A stretch of DNA of 64,000 bases from Oceanobacillus oncorhynchi (GCF_000821065.1 NZ_CDGG01000001.1:4544005-4608004); one strand, 5' to 3'. Positions 26,402 through 35,902 are shown, numbered from the stretch's first letter. Numbers and translations: made by a program. Notes: generated by a model from the sequence alone, not told the origin.

Positions 26402-28351
26402 ATGGATTTTTTAGATAGATTTTCTATTCCGCCCCATGATGATCCAATGCTTTATGCATCCATCGTTGCGATTGGACTTGTAAGTATTGCGATTGTTTTT
26501 GGTGTTACCTATTTCAAAAAATGGGGATATCTTTGGAATAATTGGTTAACAACGGTTGATCACAAACGAATTGGTATTATGTATATCATTTCAGCATTGC
26601 TTATGCTTTTCAGAGGTGGAGCAGATGCTGTGATGATGCGTCTGCAGACAGCTGTTCCAGATAACAGCTTCTTAGACGCACAGCACTATAACGAGGTTTT
26701 CACGACACACGGTGTTGTTATGATTTTCTTCATGGCAATGGCATTTATTATCGGTATGATGAACTTCGTTGTCCCACTGCAAATTGGGGCAAGAGACGTT
26801 GCCTTTCCGCGCTTGAACGCGCTCAGCTTCTGGTTATATTTTGCCGGAGCAATGCTGTTTAACGTTTCCTTTGTTGTCGGAGGTTCACCGGATGCCGGAT
26901 GGACAAACTATTATCCGCTGGCAGGAACAGAATTCAGTGAACATGTTGGGGTAAACTACTATAACTGGGCACTGCAAATTTCCGGTATCGGAACATTGAT
27001 GACAGGGATTAACTTTATTGCTACGATCATGAAAATGCGTGCGCCTGGCATGAAATTGATGAAAATGCCGATGTTTACCTGGTCTGCATTAATCACAAAC
27101 CTTATTATTGTGTTTGCATTCCCTGTACTGACCATTGCTTTATTAATGGGAACGTTAGACCGTCAATTCTTTACCAACTTCTTTACAACTGGAGACGGCG
27201 GTATGGATATGATGTGGGCGAACCTGTTCTGGGTCTGGGGACATCCTGAGGTATATATTCTGGTACTTCCTGCATTCGGGATTTACTCTCAAATTATCGC
27301 TACGTTCTCACAGCGTAATTTATATGGCTATAAATCAATGGTTGCGTCCATGGTTATTATTTCCTTGCTATCCTTTATGGTATGGGTCCATCACTTCTTT
27401 ACGATGGGACAAGGAGCTGTTGCCAACAGTATCTTCTCGATTACAACCATGGCAATCGCCGTACCGACGGGAATTAAGATATTCAACTGGCTTCTGACGA
27501 TGTGGCGAGGTAAAATACGATTTACGACCCCAATGATGTATTCCGTGGCATTTATTCCGCTGTTTACAATTGGCGGAGTAACTGGTGTCATGCTTGCAAT
27601 GGCAAGTGCAGACTATCAATATCACAACACGATGTTCTTAGTAGCTCACTTCCATAACGTAATCATCCCTGGTGTGGTATTTGCGATGATTGCGGGCCTC
27701 ATTTATTACTGGCCAAAAATGTTCGGTTTCATGCTGAATGAGCGTATTGGCAAATGGGCATTCTGGAATATTGTTATTGGCTTCTGTTTATCCTTCTTCC
27801 CGATGTATATTACCGGGTTAAACGGACAGGCACGCAGAATGTACACTTATTCAGAAGCATCCGGCTTCGGACCTTTAAGCATGGTATCCTTCTTTGGAGC
27901 GCTGCTGTTAGCAGTCGGGTTTGTAATAATTGTATATAACGTTTATTACAGCTTCCGTTATGCACCAAGAAATGTCGGTGACGATCCTTGGAATGCACGT
28001 TCTCTTGAATGGGCTACGCATAATCCGGTTCCAGAATACAACTTCGCTATCACACCAAATGTGGATTCTGAAGAAGCGTTCTGGGATTATAAAAAGAATG
28101 GACATGACTTATTTAAAGGGGAAATTAAAGACATTCATATGCCGAATAACAGCGGCTGGTCGATTATTCTTGCAGGTTTCTTCTTTGTATTTGGCTTTTT
28201 CTTTGTCTTCCATGTATGGGTTGGAGTCATTATCGCCTTCCTTGGAATTATCGGCTGTCTGATTTACCGTTCATTTGAAAAAGACGACGGACATCATATT
28301 CATAAAGAAGAAATTGAAGAAACAGAAAACAAATTCGGAGGTGCTAAATAA
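26402..28351 (+). CDS. qoxB: cytochrome aa3 quinol oxidase subunit I
   Basis: Catalytic, heme-copper subunit that reduces oxygen to water and pumps protons. About 14-15 transmembrane helices in 649 aa. Visible ligands are the low-spin heme His in TTHGVVMIFF (near 105), the CuB His with cross-linked Tyr in GHPEVYILVLP (near 281), the CuB His pair in VWVHHFFTMG (near 331), and the heme ligands in AHFHNVI (near 416). The first-helix HKRIGIMY motif is also typical. AGGAG lies upstream of the ATG, 71 bp after qoxA. The stop codon shares a base with the qoxC start. Confidence 0.96.
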   Translation: MDFLDRFSIPPHDDPMLYASIVAIGLVSIAIVFGVTYFKKWGYLWNNWLTTVDHKRIGIMYIISALLMLFRGGADAVMMRLQTAVPDNSFLDAQHYNEVFTTHGVVMIFFMAMAFIIGMMNFVVPLQIGARDVAFPRLNALSFWLYFAGAMLFNVSFVVGGSPDAGWTNYYPLAGTEFSEHVGVNYYNWALQISGIGTLMTGINFIATIMKMRAPGMKLMKMPMFTWSALITNLIIVFAFPVLTIALLMGTLDRQFFTNFFTTGDGGMDMMWANLFWVWGHPEVYILVLPAFGIYSQIIATFSQRNLYGYKSMVASMVIISLLSFMVWVHHFFTMGQGAVANSIFSITTMAIAVPTGIKIFNWLLTMWRGKIRFTTPMMYSVAFIPLFTIGGVTGVMLAMASADYQYHNTMFLVAHFHNVIIPGVVFAMIAGLIYYWPKMFGFMLNERIGKWAFWNIVIGFCLSFFPMYITGLNGQARRMYTYSEASGFGPLSMVSFFGALLLAVGFVIIVYNVYYSFRYAPRNVGDDPWNARSLEWATHNPVPEYNFAITPNVDSEEAFWDYKKNGHDLFKGEIKDIHMPNNSGWSIILAGFFFVFGFFFVFHVWVGVIIAFLGIIGCLIYRSFEKDDGHHIHKEEIEETENKFGGAK

Positions 28352-28953
28352 TGAAACTTGATTCTCAAAATCTGCCTCTTGAATATAGCACCGAAACCAA
28401 TAAAATGAATATTTTGGGATTCTGGATTTTCCTAAGTGCGGAAATTATGCTGTTTGCCACGCTGTTTACATCATATTTTGTTTATGTAGACCGTGGCGTT
28501 GGCAGCGGTCCGGCTGGCGCAGAGATTTTTGAATTACCGCCGGTTTTGATTGAGACATTCCTTTTACTGACAAGTAGTTTTACAATTGGATTAGCAGTTC
28601 ATGCGATGCGTATTGGTCGTGTGAAGGCAATGATTGGCTTTATGGTAGTTACGCTCCTGTTAGGTGCAGGATTCCTTAGCGTAGAAATATATGAATTTAT
28701 TCATTTTTACCATATTGGAGCAACATTGCAGACAAGCGGTTTTACTGCTACCCTATTAACAACGCTCGGAACACATGGAGCTCACGTAACCTTCGGGCTG
28801 TTCTGGGGAATTATGATTATTGTTCAAGTTCTGCGCGGCGGTTTAAATGCGCGGACAGCGAATAAATCATTTATTTTCTCTCTTTACTGGCACTTCCTAG
28901 ACGTTATGTGGATCTTTATTTTCAGCTTTATTTACTTGAAGGGAATGATGTAA
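28351..28953 (+). CDS. qoxC: cytochrome aa3 quinol oxidase subunit III
   Basis: A 200-aa membrane protein with five hydrophobic helices. The segment FWIFLSAEIMLFATLFTSYF and the later HGAHVTFGLFWG plus YWHFLDVMWIFIFSFIYL are diagnostic of subunit III of heme-copper oxidases. It stabilises subunit I and may aid proton uptake. The ATG overlaps the qoxB stop (TAATG) and has GGAGG 9 nt upstream, so translation is coupled. The length matches QoxC (204 aa in B. subtilis). Confidence 0.95.
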   Translation: MKLDSQNLPLEYSTETNKMNILGFWIFLSAEIMLFATLFTSYFVYVDRGVGSGPAGAEIFELPPVLIETFLLLTSSFTIGLAVHAMRIGRVKAMIGFMVVTLLLGAGFLSVEIYEFIHFYHIGATLQTSGFTATLLTTLGTHGAHVTFGLFWGIMIIVQVLRGGLNARTANKSFIFSLYWHFLDVMWIFIFSFIYLKGMM

Positions 28954-28954
28954 C

Positions 28955-29242
28955 ATGAAAGAACTTTTTCCACTAAAACAGGTTAACGGATATATCTTTT
29001 CACTACTCCTGACTGTTGTTGCATTAAGTGTCTATTTCTTTGACATGTCTTTTGCAATGGGATTAACCATTCTGATTGTTACAGCATTTATTCAAGCAGG
29101 AGTACAGCTCGTTGTATTTATGCACGCCGGAGAAAGTGAAGATAAAGGCGGTATTTATCTTCACACAATTTATGGTGTAGCAGTTGCTATCTTAACCATC
29201 CTTGGTTCATTGCTTGCAATGATATGGGGATATATGATTTAA
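28955..29242 (+). CDS. qoxD: cytochrome aa3 quinol oxidase subunit IV
   Basis: A 95-aa protein with three transmembrane helices, containing the subunit IV pattern QVNGYIFSLLLTVVALSVYF and the QAGVQLVVFMHAGE segment. It assists assembly and stability of the oxidase. The ATG starts one base after the qoxC stop codon, so the two are coupled. It is the last gene of the operon; a strong terminator follows. Confidence 0.93.
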   Translation: MKELFPLKQVNGYIFSLLLTVVALSVYFFDMSFAMGLTILIVTAFIQAGVQLVVFMHAGESEDKGGIYLHTIYGVAVAILTILGSLLAMIWGYMI

Positions 29243-29249
29243 AGCATCT

Positions 29250-29289
29250 AAAAAGCTCAAGCAGTTTATGAACTGCTTGAGCTTTTTTC
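29250..29289. terminator. qox operon terminator
   Basis: A 16-bp perfect stem AAAAGCTCAAGCAGTT and its complement around a 4-nt loop, with T-runs on both strands. Confidence 0.93.
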
Positions 29290-29301
29290 TCTTTTCATTA
29301 C

Positions 29302-29532
29302 CTATGATTGTTGTTGTTTATGCTTCTTCCCATGAAAATTCTCTTCTACAGCAACAAGGAACAATCCCATAATAAAAATAAATGCCGCCCCTTCTGCCAA
29401 GCCTATGCCTATTGCTGTCACAATAGGTGTAGCGCTTACAATATAACCGTATATAAACATAATCGCACCAATTGTAATTAATGTCCCACAAACTAGAGAC
29501 AAGCCTTTTAATAATTTTTTATTGATTTTCAT
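29302..29532 (-). CDS. small two-helix membrane protein of unknown function
   Basis: A 76-aa protein with a positively charged N-terminus (MKINKKLLKG), two transmembrane helices (about 10-32 and 40-62) and a polar His/Lys/Gln-rich tail (GKKHKQQQ). AGGAGATGAG lies upstream of the ATG. No family is recognised. It is convergent with qoxD across a shared terminator and divergent from the acidic secreted protein gene; the intergenic region with the latter has a long inverted repeat. Confidence 0.65.
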   Translation of the reverse strand: MKINKKLLKGLSLVCGTLITIGAIMFIYGYIVSATPIVTAIGIGLAEGAAFIFIMGLFLVAVEENFHGKKHKQQQS

Positions 29533-29566
29533 CTATCTCATCTCCTTTAATTATATTATGCCTTTC

Positions 29567-29607
29567 GTTCAATAATTTGTCAATAAGTTTGTGTCAATTT
29601 ATTGAAC
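29567..29607. promoter_or_regulatory. long inverted repeat between divergent genes
   Basis: Perfect 9-bp arms GTTCAATAA and TTATTGAAC, 23 nt apart, enclosing two GTCAAT half-repeats. It sits between the small membrane protein gene and the acidic protein gene, where an operator would be. The binding protein is unknown. Confidence 0.35.
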
Positions 29608-29746
29608 AAGCGATTTCTCCCTTGACCCGTGACTTTTGATTTATTTTCCTGAAGACAATCCTATATTCATGGAATTTCATCTGAAAACACTTTATACTTA
29701 AAGATGATGTTTCAAAAGTCATACGATATACATAGGAGGTATGAAG

Positions 29747-30520
29747 ATGAGAAAGAAATTATTATCTATTTGTTTTGCACTGATACTTATGATTGGTCTT
29801 TTACCTTCCCACGCTTTTGCATTGGAAGCAGATGATCCTGAAGTGGAAGAATTTATTGAATCCATTGGATGGGAAGTGGAGGATTATGAAGACTATCTGG
29901 CAGATTTTTATTTGGGGTTAGCTGATTTTGACGATGTTTCTGAGCTTGGTACACCCGTTACCGAAGAAGGAATGGATGAACTTATCGAAAAGTATGATTT
30001 GACTTACGAAGAATTAGAGGAGATGCTTCGTGAAGAAGGATTACTTTTAGAGGATGAGGAAATTACAGATAGCGCTGTATTTGTATTTATGGAAACCACT
30101 GATATTTTAATAGAATTCCTTTTGAATGAAGACTTGGGCGAATCAGAGGATTCTTTTAGCTCCTTCGAGGAAGAAGAAATTACCGACGAACATCTAGAAG
30201 CTCTTGCTTCAGAGCATGATTTGAACTCAATTGAAGAATTAGAAGAGCTTTTCAATTCCTATGAGGACAGCATCAATAATTATACTTCTCTTTTGGACGT
30301 TGAATACGCAGCAGAATACTATGCAACGGAAGATAGCTCCGCATCCGAAGCCGATGGATGGGAAGATGATGATCTATGGGAGGAAGATGATATTTTTGGG
30401 GAAAATACAGATTTCACTGCCGATATGTTCAATACTCCCCTTTTAACAGGTGAGCCTATTGTTGATATCTATGCGATGATTTCCGTGATGTTTTTCGAAA
30501 CGATATTGGATTTTCAATAA
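29747..30520 (+). CDS. secreted, highly acidic protein resembling processed acidic surface proteins
   Basis: A 257-aa exported protein. A classical signal peptide ends at SHAFA, followed by a mature part extremely rich in Asp and Glu. GWEVEDYEDYLADFYLGLAD followed by DFDDVSELGTPVTEEGMDEL and KYDLTYEELEEMLRE fits the N-terminal pattern I recall for 'processed acidic surface protein' families of Bacillaceae; a weaker second repeat is EITDEHLEALASEHDLNSIE. Those proteins end in an LPXTA-like sorting signal; this one ends hydrophobically (MFNTPLLTGEPIVDIYAM) with no such motif or basic tail. AGGAGG favours the second ATG (29747) over 29741 by spacing. A terminator follows. The function is unknown. 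Confidence 0.75.
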   Translation: MRKKLLSICFALILMIGLLPSHAFALEADDPEVEEFIESIGWEVEDYEDYLADFYLGLADFDDVSELGTPVTEEGMDELIEKYDLTYEELEEMLREEGLLLEDEEITDSAVFVFMETTDILIEFLLNEDLGESEDSFSSFEEEEITDEHLEALASEHDLNSIEELEELFNSYEDSINNYTSLLDVEYAAEYYATEDSSASEADGWEDDDLWEEDDIFGENTDFTADMFNTPLLTGEPIVDIYAMISVMFFETILDFQ

Positions 30521-30533
30521 CGCTTAATGGTAT

Positions 30534-30588
30534 AGGGGAAAGAAAATGATGAGGAAGCCTCTGATTTTCTTTCCTCTATTTTTTTCTT
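30534..30588 (+). terminator. terminator of the acidic protein gene
   Basis: Long imperfect stem GGGAAAGAAAAT / ATTTTCTTTCC with a GAGG-AAG-CCTC inner hairpin, followed by ATTTTTTT. Confidence 0.75.
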
Positions 30589-30623
30589 GGAATCAAATGC
30601 TTTCCCTTCTTTTTTGAACGACA

Positions 30624-30854
30624 TTATGCAAAGCTTTTTTTACCTAGCAGTTCTCTAATCTCCATTAAATCATATTCTTCTTCTAATTTCTCTTTTATAA
30701 ATATCAACACATCTATTGCCTCAATTTCAAAATACGTTATTTGATCCATTGTTTTTGTTGGTATATATCCTTTAAAAGCATCCAGCCATTCCCAAATTTT
30801 ATATATGGGTGCTTGGATTACTTTGCTCATTCCTAACAGACTAATGACATACAT
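30624..30854 (-). CDS. small MerR/RacA-like winged-helix protein
   Basis: A 76-aa protein. The pattern IYKIWEWLDAFKGYIPTKTM, then ITYFEIEAIDVLIFIKEKLE and YDLMEIRELLGK resembles a lone MerR-type DNA-binding domain: a W-E turn, wing, acidic 'Y-x-x-x-I-x-x-L-x-F-I-K' helix and a 'I-x-x-L-L' end. Some consensus residues differ (for example no R-Y after the wing), so DNA binding is unproven. No effector domain follows. GGTGAG lies 6 nt upstream of the ATG. It is a single gene with no obvious partner; the acidic protein is convergent with it. Confidence 0.6.
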   Translation of the reverse strand: MYVISLLGMSKVIQAPIYKIWEWLDAFKGYIPTKTMDQITYFEIEAIDVLIFIKEKLEEEYDLMEIRELLGKKSFA

Positions 30855-31091
30855 CTTTATCTCACCAACCTTATCTTTCTTTCATTTTCTAAATCTTATT
30901 ATACTTATGAAATGCATTTAAGGTGTGGAATAATTAAGTAAAACCAATAACAAAGGGGAGACACATTTTTTCAGTTGATTATTTTCCTCTTAAAAAGTGA
31001 AAATTATTTCATCTTTTCTTATTTTAATGATAAAGTGATTAAGTTGGCATATATTAAATTATAATTGATTGAAAAAAAGAAGGGATATATA

Positions 31092-31907
31092 ATGTTAGAG
31101 TTTTTCCAAAATCTTAGCCCTGTCATGCAGGCATTGACAGCAACCATTTTCACATGGGGAATGACTGCACTCGGGGCGGCGATTGTTTTTGCAACGAAAA
31201 CAGTACATCAAAAACTGTTAGATAGTATGTTAGGCTTTGCCGGAGGGGTTATGATAGCAGCCAGCTACTGGTCATTGCTCGGACCATCTATTGAAGCATC
31301 GACAGATAATGCTGTTGGTCCCTGGTTCCCTGCGTTAGTCGGTTTCTTATTGGGAGGCGGATTTTTATGGATTATTGATAAAATCCTCCCCCACCTTCAC
31401 CCTAACGCAGAAAAAAAACAGGCTGAGGGGCTTGCAGCTGATAAAAGAAAACGCAGCACCTTGCTTGTGCTCGCTATCACGATTCATAATATTCCAGAAG
31501 GACTGGCGGTTGGAATTGCCTTTGGCGCATTGGCTAATCATAGTACAGAAGCTGCCTTGGCTGGAGCAATTACATTAGCCATCGGAATAGGAATTCAAAA
31601 CTTTCCCGAAGGTGTTGCTGTTGCCATGCCATTACGCGGGCAGGGGATGTCACGGATGAAAAGTTTTATGTATGGGCAGTTTTCCGGTTTCGTCGAGCCG
31701 ATTGCAGCGGTTATCGGTGCGTTGGCAGTTGCTCATATTGAGCCGTTACTTCCATACGCCCTCAGCTTTGCTGCCGGTGCGATGATCTTCGTTGTTGCCG
31801 AAGAGGTTATCCCCAGCTCTCAAGAAAATGGCAATCGAGATTTAGCGACAATCAGCCTGATGATTGGCTTTGCACTTATGATGGTGCTGGATGTTGCTTT
31901 GGGATAA
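31092..31907 (+). CDS. ZIP family divalent metal transporter (GufA-like)
   Basis: A 271-aa membrane protein with eight predicted helices. ZIP metal-binding motifs are present in helices IV and V: HNIPEGLAVGIAFG and QNFPEGVAVAMPLRG. A cytoplasmic loop contains His residues (LPHLHPNAEKK) as in other ZIPs. The GufA/ZupT group takes up zinc and also iron or manganese. The chosen ATG (MLEFFQN) has GAAGGGA upstream; an in-frame earlier ATG lacks a site. It is monocistronic; the hairpin and repeat that follow may end the transcript. Confidence 0.88.
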   Translation: MLEFFQNLSPVMQALTATIFTWGMTALGAAIVFATKTVHQKLLDSMLGFAGGVMIAASYWSLLGPSIEASTDNAVGPWFPALVGFLLGGGFLWIIDKILPHLHPNAEKKQAEGLAADKRKRSTLLVLAITIHNIPEGLAVGIAFGALANHSTEAALAGAITLAIGIGIQNFPEGVAVAMPLRGQGMSRMKSFMYGQFSGFVEPIAAVIGALAVAHIEPLLPYALSFAAGAMIFVVAEEVIPSSQENGNRDLATISLMIGFALMMVLDVALG

Positions 31908-32148
31908 AATGAAACTTCAATCAGCGGGGGGGTTCTTTTCATCCCCCACTGATTGGGGTTGCGATTACTCCCCTCATCGTAAAGAGCTGTTAGTTGAACG
32001 AATCGGACCGTTACTGGCTGTTGGATCTCTCACTTAGAAATAAGCATTTTCCTTCATTTCTTGAAGTGGGAGTCTTACAAAAGTGCTTCGGCGGGACGAG
32101 TAATCGCAGTCCCAGCCCCAGTCCCAGCCAGTGACACTGCGATAAAAT
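31908..32148. repeat. inverted-repeat intergenic element, fullest uninterrupted copy
   Basis: The left arm contains GGGGTTGCGATTACTCCCCTC (31955-31975); the right arm contains GGCGGGACGAGTAATCGCAG followed by TCCC (32090-32113), its approximate complement. The outer right end is ACTGCGATAAAAT. A GC-rich hairpin (CAATCAGCGGGGG / CCCCCACTGATTG) at 31919-31955 could end the ZIP transcript. The interior has no reading frame, so this looks like a MITE- or BOX-type repeat. Confidence 0.6.
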
Positions 32149-32160
32149 GCGGTAAACAAT

Positions 32161-32212
32161 AAAAAAGAGGCATTTGCACATCAGTTATCTGATTGTGCAA
32201 ATGCCTCTTTTA
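32161..32212 (-). terminator. methylcitrate operon terminator
   Basis: An 18-bp perfect stem AAAAGAGGCATTTGCACA and its complement, 13-nt loop, T-run on the minus strand, directly after prpB. Confidence 0.93.
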
Positions 32213-33124
32213 CTATTTGAAATAATCCTCAATCACCGTTTTTGCAATGCCTTGGTCCAGTTCTTCAAATTCATCGTATTGAATTGTTTCATACAGCTCT
32301 TTTCTCGTTTGCATATCCTCTAAGCCATTTTTTTGCGTACCTTCATCCCGGATAAGTCCGAAAATACGCTCATACGCTTTGGCAGCAACACGTAAAGAGG
32401 TTACCGGATAAATGACCATGCCATACCCTAAGTCCTCGAACTCCTTTGCAGTTAAATAAGGTGTTTTCCCAAACTCTGTCATATTTGCTAATAATGGTAC
32501 ATCTATCGCTTTAGCAACAGCCTGAAATTCTTCATTATTCTGCAATGCTTCTGGAAAAATAGCATCTGCTCCGGCATCAACATAACCTTTGGCACGGTCA
32601 ATAGCGCTTTCTAACCCTTCTACCGCTCTGGCATCCGTTCTTGCTACCACGAAAAGCGCTGGTGCTACCTTTTTAATGGCAGCTATCTTTTGCATCATTT
32701 CTTCCTTGGCAACCACATTCTTCCCATTTAGATGTCCGCATTTTTTGGGAAGCTGCTGATCCTCCAGCTGAACGGCAGCCACATTTGCCTCCACCATTTC
32801 TCTTGCTGTCCGAACAACATTCAAGACGCCGCCAAAACCGGTATCAATATCTACCAGCAGCGGTAAATTTGTTGCGCTTACGATTTCCTTTGCTCTCTCA
32901 GCTACTTCTGTAGAAGTAACGATGCCTAAATCCGGCAATCCCTTGCTTGCTGTATAGGCAGCTCCTGATAAATACAGTGACTGAAATCCAGCCTGTTTGG
33001 CTACTAAACCAGCCATCGCATCATGTGCTCCAGGTATTTGCAATATCCCCTTCTCTTCTGCCATCTTTCGAAATTTCTCAGCTAATTCATGCTGTGGTAT
33101 TGGGCTATCTACGATCCAAGCCAT
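32213..33124 (-). CDS. prpB: methylisocitrate lyase
   Basis: Cleaves 2-methylisocitrate to pyruvate and succinate, the last step of the methylcitrate cycle that disposes of propionyl-CoA. The isocitrate lyase-superfamily signature KKCGH (127-131, catalytic Cys), the metal-binding DIDTGFGG (92-99) and VARTDARA are all seen. At 303 aa it matches PrpB/YqiQ. GGTGAGG precedes the ATG. Third gene of prpC-prpD-prpB, 15 bp after prpD. Confidence 0.95.
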   Translation of the reverse strand: MAWIVDSPIPQHELAEKFRKMAEEKGILQIPGAHDAMAGLVAKQAGFQSLYLSGAAYTASKGLPDLGIVTSTEVAERAKEIVSATNLPLLVDIDTGFGGVLNVVRTAREMVEANVAAVQLEDQQLPKKCGHLNGKNVVAKEEMMQKIAAIKKVAPALFVVARTDARAVEGLESAIDRAKGYVDAGADAIFPEALQNNEEFQAVAKAIDVPLLANMTEFGKTPYLTAKEFEDLGYGMVIYPVTSLRVAAKAYERIFGLIRDEGTQKNGLEDMQTRKELYETIQYDEFEELDQGIAKTVIEDYFK

Positions 33125-33139
33125 TTTTTCCTCACCCTT

Positions 33140-34573
33140 CTAATCTAAAAATAATTCGATAAAATCTGTAATCGGCATCTGTTTTATCGTATCATAATTA
33201 ACACTTTGTTTCTTGATGTGCGCGGTTTGTTTTTCTGTAAATTGAGTTGCTACATTCGCTTCGTATTTTTTGATTATTTGCGGAAATGCTTCCTCTCGAC
33301 GGAACCGGTGACCTAAAGGATATTCACAATCCACCATATCTGTGGAAGTGCCATCTGTAAAATGAACCTGTACCGCATTTGCAATGGAACGCTTCTCCGA
33401 ATCTAAATATTCTTCCGTATAACGTTTATTTTCGGTTACCGTCATTTTATCACGAAGTTCATCAATACGCGGGTCTTTTGCCGCATCATCCTCATAATCC
33501 TCCGCTACAATATTTCCTTTTAATAACCCAACCGCAGTAATATACTGCAGACAATGGTCTCTGTCCGCCGGATTATGCAGCGGTCCTTTTTTATCGATGA
33601 TACGGATAGCTGATTCATGTGTAGCTATCGTAATTTCTTTAATTTCATCCATGCGGTCAACTACTTCAGGATGTAATTGAACAGCTGCTTCTGCTGCTGT
33701 CTGCGCATGAAATTCTGCCGGAAAAGATACCTTGAACAATACATTTTCCATGACATAGCTTTCAAACGGTCTGCTTAATACGATATCCTTCCCTTTGAAA
33801 AGCACGTCTTGAAAACCCCATCCTTCTGCACTCAAAGCAGTCTGATAGCCCATTTCTCCTTTAATGGCCATTAATGCCAGGCGAACTGCACGGCTTGTCG
33901 CATCTCCTGCTGCCCACGATTTCCTGGAACCTGTATTCGGAAAATGACGATACGTCCGCAAGCTGGAATTATCAATCCAGGCATTGGATAATGCATTGAC
34001 AATTTCTTCTTTTCCGCCGCCCAGCATTTTAGTCACTACTGCGGTTGTTGCAATTTTAACGTATAAGACATGGTCCAGGCCAACACGGTTCAAGCTGTTT
34101 TCTAAAGCAAGGATACCTTGTATTTCATGTGCTTTAATCGACATCTCTAAAACCTCTTCTACAGTTAAGGGAGCTTCTCCTTTTTGCCGCCGCAGCTGAC
34201 TCACATAATCAGCCACAGCTAAAATGCCTCCCAAGTTATCGGAAGGGTGCCCCCACTCCGCTGCAAGCCAAGTATCATTATAGTCCAGCCAGCGTATCAT
34301 TGTCCCGATATTAAATGCTCCCTGCACAGGATCAAGAACATGCGGTGTTCCTGGTACTCTCACGCCATTTGGAACTACAGTGCCTGGAACAATAGGTCCT
34401 AACAGCTTCGTACATTCCGGGTAATTTAAAGCAAGAATACCGCAGCCAATCGTATCAATCAGTACATGATGCGCTGTTTTATAAGCCTCTTCACTTGTAA
34501 TTTCCTTATTTAATACATAGTCCGCAATTTCTTCTAAAAGTTGATCGGTCTGATTTGTTTTTACTGATTCCAT
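33140..34573 (-). CDS. prpD: 2-methylcitrate dehydratase (MmgE/PrpD family)
   Basis: Dehydrates 2-methylcitrate to 2-methyl-cis-aconitate. A 477-aa MmgE/PrpD protein with the characteristic [12 protein letters not shown] start, the [22 protein letters not shown] active-site region, [10 protein letters not shown] and the C-terminal R..R.EAF region. GGGAGG lies upstream of the ATG. It is flanked by the synthase and lyase of the same cycle with 15-bp gaps, as in the B. subtilis mmgD-mmgE-yqiQ cluster. Confidence 0.95.
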   Translation of the reverse strand: MESVKTNQTDQLLEEIADYVLNKEITSEEAYKTAHHVLIDTIGCGILALNYPECTKLLGPIVPGTVVPNGVRVPGTPHVLDPVQGAFNIGTMIRWLDYNDTWLAAEWGHPSDNLGGILAVADYVSQLRRQKGEAPLTVEEVLEMSIKAHEIQGILALENSLNRVGLDHVLYVKIATTAVVTKMLGGGKEEIVNALSNAWIDNSSLRTYRHFPNTGSRKSWAAGDATSRAVRLALMAIKGEMGYQTALSAEGWGFQDVLFKGKDIVLSRPFESYVMENVLFKVSFPAEFHAQTAAEAAVQLHPEVVDRMDEIKEITIATHESAIRIIDKKGPLHNPADRDHCLQYITAVGLLKGNIVAEDYEDDAAKDPRIDELRDKMTVTENKRYTEEYLDSEKRSIANAVQVHFTDGTSTDMVDCEYPLGHRFRREEAFPQIIKKYEANVATQFTEKQTAHIKKQSVNYDTIKQMPITDFIELFLD

Positions 34574-34588
34574 TTGAATGTCCTCCCT

Positions 34589-35695
34589 CTAATAACTTTT
34601 TCCTGTGTATTCTACTCTCGGTCTGAAAATCCGATTATTATCATGCTGTTCAATAATATGTGCCGCAAGCCCTGCTGTTCTGGCACTGAAGAAAATTGGT
34701 GTATAAAGCGGTATTGGAATACCCAGCTTCCAATAAACCGGAGCTGCATAATAATCTAAGTTAGGATATAGCCCCTTCTCTTCCCTCATGATTTCTTCCC
34801 CAGCTTCACACATCTTTAAAAGCGTATCATCATTATCTCTTTCACATAGTTTCCGCAGCGCTTCTTTTGTAATTGTTGCCCGGGGATCCATTTTCTTCAT
34901 ATACACCCGATGCCCAAACCCCATGATTTTTTCCTTATTTTGAAGCTTATGGCGAATGAGCGCTTCAAACCCGTCTACAGAATCGACTTCCTGCAGCATA
35001 TACATGACTGCTTCATTTGCTCCGCCATGTAAATGTCCTTTTAGGGAAGATATAGCTCCAGTCAGCGCGCCGTACATATCAGCGTTTGTAGAAGCAATCA
35101 CACGGGAGGCAAAGGTTGAATTAGGCATCTCATGCTCACTGTAGAGTAATAAGAGCTGATCAAAAATTTCCACCTCCAGATTGGACGGTTTTTTTCCTGT
35201 AATCATATAGAGGAAATTGGCGCTATAGCCGAGACTTTCATCCGAGCTGGCAATCGCTTTGCCCTCTGTAGCAAAATAGCTGTTTACCGTAATAAAAGGC
35301 AATTGACCTAACAATTCATAGGCCCGCTGTTTATTTTCCTTGTTCGAACGGTTTTCAAGGTCCGTATCGTATCCGGCTAATAATGAGATAACCGTACGCA
35401 TCCCATCCATTGGATGCATGCCCTTTGGCAGCAGATTAAATACAGGCAAGGTATCTTCAGGCAGGCTATAATACCCTTTAATATTATCTTCCAGACTGCT
35501 CTTTTCCTCCTGGCTTGGAATATATCCTTCCAGTAATAAATGGACGACATCAAAATACGTTTTATCTTTCGCTAATGCAATTAAATCCTCTCCGCGAATA
35601 ACTATTTTTTCCCGATCAACATCTAAAAAAGAAATTTCTGTTCGCGCCGCAATCACACCATCTAAACCAGGAACAAAACCTTCACTTGTACGCAT
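34589..35695 (-). CDS. prpC: 2-methylcitrate synthase / citrate synthase family
   Basis: Condenses propionyl-CoA (and often acetyl-CoA) with oxaloacetate. A 368-aa short-type citrate synthase with the catalytic histidines in HLHGGANEAVMYM and GFGHRVYMKKMDPRA and the Asp region in YAAPVYWKLGIP, then FFSARTAGLAAHIIEQ. The operon context, rather than any single residue, supports methylcitrate synthase (MmgD-like). AAGGAGGAG lies upstream of the ATG. First gene of the operon; a cre-like site lies about 20 bp upstream. Confidence 0.93.
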   Translation of the reverse strand: MRTSEGFVPGLDGVIAARTEISFLDVDREKIVIRGEDLIALAKDKTYFDVVHLLLEGYIPSQEEKSSLEDNIKGYYSLPEDTLPVFNLLPKGMHPMDGMRTVISLLAGYDTDLENRSNKENKQRAYELLGQLPFITVNSYFATEGKAIASSDESLGYSANFLYMITGKKPSNLEVEIFDQLLLLYSEHEMPNSTFASRVIASTNADMYGALTGAISSLKGHLHGGANEAVMYMLQEVDSVDGFEALIRHKLQNKEKIMGFGHRVYMKKMDPRATITKEALRKLCERDNDDTLLKMCEAGEEIMREEKGLYPNLDYYAAPVYWKLGIPIPLYTPIFFSARTAGLAAHIIEQHDNNRIFRPRVEYTGKSY

Positions 35696-35714
35696 TATTT
35701 CTCCTCCTTCAATT

Positions 35715-35728
35715 TGAAAGCGTCATCA
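35715..35728. promoter_or_regulatory. candidate CcpA cre site of the methylcitrate operon
   Basis: TGAAAGCGTCATCA differs from the cre consensus TGWNANCGNTNWCA at one position. It lies 20 bp before the prpC start codon, where CcpA would repress. The homologous B. subtilis mmg operon is known to be under catabolite repression. Confidence 0.6.
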
Positions 35729-35902
35729 TTTATTCTTTTGAGATAAACAGAGCTTATAGTTGCCAAGCCATTGGTTCACTTATGCAGGTAGCAAAGCATA
35801 GAGAAGCATGTGTTGAATAAAAATCCCCAATAAAACGTTTTCCTATATCCAGTATAACCTTGAATAGAATATTAGAAAAATATATAATTCAAATTAATAA
35901 CG

